Shown here: positions 6,150-7,888 of the stretch, piece by piece
How positions within the stretch are numbered: the first letter of the stretch is position 1
Layout of the letters: every line of letters begins with the position of its first letter
Assembly: GCA_031278025.1 (NCBI GenBank)
Contig: JAITLF010000193.1
Coordinates: 1-7,888 of the forward strand
DNA length: 7,888 bases
Direction: 5' to 3'
Origin: Treponema sp.
GTDB lineage: Bacteria; Spirochaetota; Spirochaetia; Treponematales; Breznakiellaceae
The notes under the pieces: generated by a model
Seen by the model: the letters and a program-made list of their open reading frames with translations, nothing else
Told to the model about the DNA's origin: nothing
Databases searched by the model: none
Made by a program: the position numbers and the translations under genes

Positions 6150-6178
6150 GGGAGAAAATTGTTGCACAATTTTCTCCC
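6150..6178 (+). repeat. Hairpin 2 in nifN-nifB gap
   Basis: A perfect 13-bp inverted repeat, GGGAGAAAATTGT (6150-6162) with ACAATTTTCTCCC (6166-6178), around TGC. It starts 2 bases after hairpin 1 and shares no sequence with it. No T-run follows. Confidence 0.8.
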
Positions 6179-6190
6179 TACATTAAGGTT

Positions 6191-6220
6191 GACTTTTCAA
6201 AATTGAAATTTTGAAAAGTC
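6191..6220 (+). repeat. Hairpin 3 in nifN-nifB gap
   Basis: A perfect 14-bp inverted repeat, GACTTTTCAAAATT (6191-6204) with 6207-6220, around GA; in RNA the innermost pairs would open to a larger loop. It ends exactly where the TTAAGG containing the nifB ribosome site begins, so it may influence nifB translation as well as transcription. Confidence 0.8.
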
Positions 6221-6222
6221 TT

Positions 6223-6227
6223 AAGGA
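6223..6227 (+). promoter_or_regulatory. nifB ribosome binding site (favours ATG 6233)
   Basis: AAGGA ends 5 nt before ATG 6233. An in-frame ATG at 6227 lies two codons earlier but overlaps this site and has no ribosome site at a workable distance, so 6233 is preferred. Using 6227 would only add Met-Ala. Confidence 0.65.
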
Positions 6228-6232
6228 TGGCT

Positions 6233-7492
6233 ATGGATTTTACAAACCACCCCTGCTTTAACAGCGAGGTACGGCATACCACCGGCAGAATACACCTTCC
6301 GGTGGCGAAGCGCTGCAATATCCAGTGCAACTTCTGCAGCCGGAAATACGACTGCGTTAATGAAAGCCGCCCCGGCGTGTGCAGCGCCGTCCTCAGCCCC
6401 GCCCAGGCCGCGGCCTACCTTGATTCGGCGCTGGAAAAAATTCCCCGCATCGCCGTGGTGGGAATCGCCGGGCCCGGCGACCCCTTTGCCAATCCCGAAG
6501 AAACCCTCGAAACCCTGCGGCTGGTCCGGGAACGCCGCCCGGACAAACTGCTCTGCCTTGCCACCAACGGCCTGGGCCTGCCTGATTACATCGACCGCAT
6601 TGCCGGGCTGAACATTTCCCATGTAACAATCACCGTCAACGCCATTGATCCGGAAATCGGCGCGAAAATTTACGCCTGGGTCCGCTTCGGCCCCAAAGTG
6701 TACCGGGGGCTGGACGCCGCGCGGCTCCTCTTGCGGCGGCAGACCGAATCGATCAGGCTGCTGAAAGAAAAAAACACTACCGTAAAAATCAACACCGTCA
6801 TCATTCCCGGCGTGAATGACAACCACGCGGCGGAGGTGGCGGCCTATACCGCCCGGCTGGGAGCGGACGTGCAGAACTGTATGCCTATGGTTCACGCCGA
6901 AGGATCGGCCTTTGAGCATATCCCCCCCGCCGCTATGGAGGACATCCGGGCCCAGCGGATTCTGGCGGGAAAATACATACCCCAGATGTCCCACTGCGCC
7001 CGCTGCCGGTCCGACGCCGCGGGCTGTATCGGCGAAGAAAATTCCGGGGCGCTTCAAAGGCTCCTGGCCGAATCCGCCGTGGTGAAGGCAAGCAACGAAA
7101 AACCCTATGTGGCGGCGGTTTCCATGGAGGGGCTTTTCGTGAACCGCCATTTGGGAGACGCCGCCGGCATCTGGATCTACGCCCGGGAAAACGGCGCGGC
7201 GGTCCTCCGGGAACAGCGCTCCGCCCCGGCCCCCGGATCAGGCGACGCCCGGTGGGAAGCCCTGGCGGAGATCCTTTCGGACTGCTGCGCCCTCCTGGTG
7301 AGCCACTGCGGCCAAAACCCCAAAAAAATTCTGGAAGCCCGGGGCCTGCCGGTTATCACCGCCGAGGGCCTTATCGCCGACATTGCCCTTCCCATCATGG
7401 AAGGTAAATCAATTCCCAAAATTTTTTCCGTCTCCGCCGCCTCCTGCGGCGCGGGCGTTTCCTGCGGCGGAAAAGGAATGGGATGCGGGTAA
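6233..7492 (+). CDS. nifB: FeMo-cofactor biosynthesis radical SAM protein NifB with fused NifX-like domain
   Basis: NifB fuses two 4Fe-4S clusters and inserts a carbide and a sulfur, giving NifB-co for NifEN. The 419-aa product has the N-terminal HPCF motif (residues 6-9), the radical SAM CNIQCNFC motif (Cys28-X3-Cys32-X2-Cys35) followed by the NifB-typical RKYDCVNESRPGV, a SAM-binding AGPGDPFA (79-86), ATNGLGLP (110-117), and the later HCARCRSDAAGC motif (Cys255, 258 and 265) used for the auxiliary clusters. Residues about 291-395 form a NifX/NafY-like domain with HCGQNPKK and ITAEGLIADIALPIMEGK; such NifB-NifX fusions are common and the domain is thought to hold NifB-co. A Gly/Cys-rich tail ends the protein (Cys405, 411 and 418). 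The gene lies 125 bases after nifN across three hairpins and 19 bases before the ferredoxin gene. Confidence 0.96.
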   Translation: MDFTNHPCFNSEVRHTTGRIHLPVAKRCNIQCNFCSRKYDCVNESRPGVCSAVLSPAQAAAYLDSALEKIPRIAVVGIAGPGDPFANPEETLETLRLVRERRPDKLLCLATNGLGLPDYIDRIAGLNISHVTITVNAIDPEIGAKIYAWVRFGPKVYRGLDAARLLLRRQTESIRLLKEKNTTVKINTVIIPGVNDNHAAEVAAYTARLGADVQNCMPMVHAEGSAFEHIPPAAMEDIRAQRILAGKYIPQMSHCARCRSDAAGCIGEENSGALQRLLAESAVVKASNEKPYVAAVSMEGLFVNRHLGDAAGIWIYARENGAAVLREQRSAPAPGSGDARWEALAEILSDCCALLVSHCGQNPKKILEARGLPVITAEGLIADIALPIMEGKSIPKIFSVSAASCGAGVSCGGKGMGCG

Positions 7493-7511
7493 AAAATCAA
7501 GGAGAGGGATT

Positions 7512-7820
7512 ATGACGAAACCAAAACACCATGTGTTTGTCTGCGCGTCGTTCAGGATGAACGGTACGCCCCAGGGGGTGTGCAGCAAGGGAGGCTCCGG
7601 CCAGCTCATGCAGTACCTGGAAGAAGAACTGGCGGACCGGGGGCTCGGCGACGTGGCGGTTTCCAGCACCGGCTGCCTCAAGGTCTGCGACCGGGGGCCG
7701 GCGCTGGTGGTGTACCCGGAGAACTGGTGGTTCGGCCGCATTGACAGCGAAGAAGCGATCAACGCGGTGATTGACTCAATAGAAAAGGGGGCGCCGCAGG
7801 CTGAATACAGCATAGGGTGA
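7512..7820 (+). CDS. [2Fe-2S] ferredoxin, thioredoxin-like fold (nif-associated)
   Basis: The 102-aa protein carries four cysteines in the order of the thioredoxin-fold [2Fe-2S] ferredoxins (Clostridium pasteurianum 2Fe-2S ferredoxin and Azotobacter Shethna protein I): Cys11 and Cys24 in FVCASFRMNGTPQGVC, then Cys55 and Cys59 in STGCLKVCDRGP, followed by the typical VVYPENWWFGRI segment. These ferredoxins are often encoded in nif clusters, and the clostridial one interacts with the MoFe protein; its exact electron-transfer role is not settled. The start is ATG 7512 with AAGGAG 7 nt upstream (7499-7504). The frame is open upstream inside nifB, but only 7512 gives the family N-terminus. The 19-base gap to nifB indicates the same transcript. 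Confidence 0.92.
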   Translation: MTKPKHHVFVCASFRMNGTPQGVCSKGGSGQLMQYLEEELADRGLGDVAVSSTGCLKVCDRGPALVVYPENWWFGRIDSEEAINAVIDSIEKGAPQAEYSIG

Positions 7821-7888
7821 GCGGCCCTTTTGCCGGAGAAAAAAAACATGGCATAACCACGAACGGAGCATACCGGGTCCGGTTAAGA
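7821..7888. other. Downstream end of window, no gene seen
   Basis: The 68 bases after the ferredoxin stop hold no start of a gene. There is a short stem (CGGC 7822-7825 with GCCG 7832-7835) followed by an A-run, not a T-run, so no + strand terminator. TAACC (7854-7858) with GGTTA (7881-7885) encloses ACCGG-GT-CCGGT and could be one more palindromic repeat like those in the other junctions, but this cannot be judged at the window edge. Confidence 0.4.

Larger units (their letters stand above)
6104..6226. repeat. Three TTAAGG direct repeats framing the nifN-nifB palindromes
   Basis: TTAAGG occurs at 6104-6109 (spanning the nifN stop), 6183-6188 and 6221-6226 (forming the nifB ribosome site). 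The first two share a longer match (TACATTTAAGG against TACATTAAGG). The stretch 6110-6182 between repeats 1 and 2 holds two hairpins, and 6189-6220 between repeats 2 and 3 is almost entirely the third hairpin. Removing both intervals leaves nifN TAA fused to the nifB ribosome site, a compact operon junction. Confidence 0.55.

Noticed and set aside
6111..6220. Rho-independent terminators between nifN and nifB
   Set aside because: None of the three hairpins is followed by a T-run, and nifB lacks an obvious promoter of its own, so full termination is unlikely.
6221..7150. 309-codon open frame on the - strand opposite nifB
   Set aside because: Shadow of nifB: His/Gly/Val-rich composition, no ribosome site or known motif.

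Overview
The window is the 3' part of a molybdenum-nitrogenase (nif) gene cluster: nifK, nifE, nifN, nifB and a small [2Fe-2S] ferredoxin, all on the + strand from 1742 to 7820. The upstream 1.7 kb is accessory-looking: the tail of a cyclic-nucleotide-binding-domain protein, about 570 bases of gene-poor DNA, and a toxin-antitoxin pair on the - strand. The nif genes are GC-rich and give long spurious antisense frames. NifK is the short form (458 aa) without the N-terminal extension of proteobacterial NifK, which fits the group of clostridia and anaerobic spirochaetes. Together with the stand-alone CNBD protein, the TA module and the many palindromic intergenic repeats, this suggests an anaerobic diazotroph, perhaps a Treponema-like spirochaete of the termite-gut type. 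That taxonomic guess is inference only.

Layout. 1-342: C-terminal part of a CNBD protein. 343-917: no convincing gene; weak hairpins just after the CNBD stop and one 35-codon ORF with a good ribosome site. 918-1563 (- strand): PIN-domain toxin and its antitoxin, overlapping by 8 bp and bracketed by a purine-rich direct repeat. 1632-1718: imperfect palindromic element just before nifK. 1742-3118: nifK. 3119-3282: gap with a second, unrelated palindromic element, crossed end to end by a 50-codon open frame. 3283-4680: nifE. 4677-6107: nifN, start overlapping the nifE stop. 6108-6226: three different hairpins in a row, set between three copies of TTAAGG. 6233-7492: nifB with a fused NifX-like domain. 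7512-7820: ferredoxin. 7821-7888: no gene seen.

How the genes work together. NifB (radical SAM) builds the NifB-co (8Fe-9S-carbide) precursor. The NifE-NifN heterotetramer matures it towards FeMo-cofactor. The finished cofactor goes to the NifD-NifK dinitrogenase, of which only the beta subunit is encoded here. The ferredoxin is of a type often found in nif clusters and probably supplies electrons. No nifH, nifD or nifI gene is in the window. The usual nifHI1I2DK order is therefore broken directly upstream of nifK, where the TA module and the CNBD gene sit instead.

No wholly new system could be shown. The most unusual structure is the loading of the three open nif junctions (before nifK, nifK-nifE, nifN-nifB) with unrelated palindromic elements. 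At two of these, the layout suggests insertion into a tightly packed ancestral operon with translation or ribosome-site function preserved.
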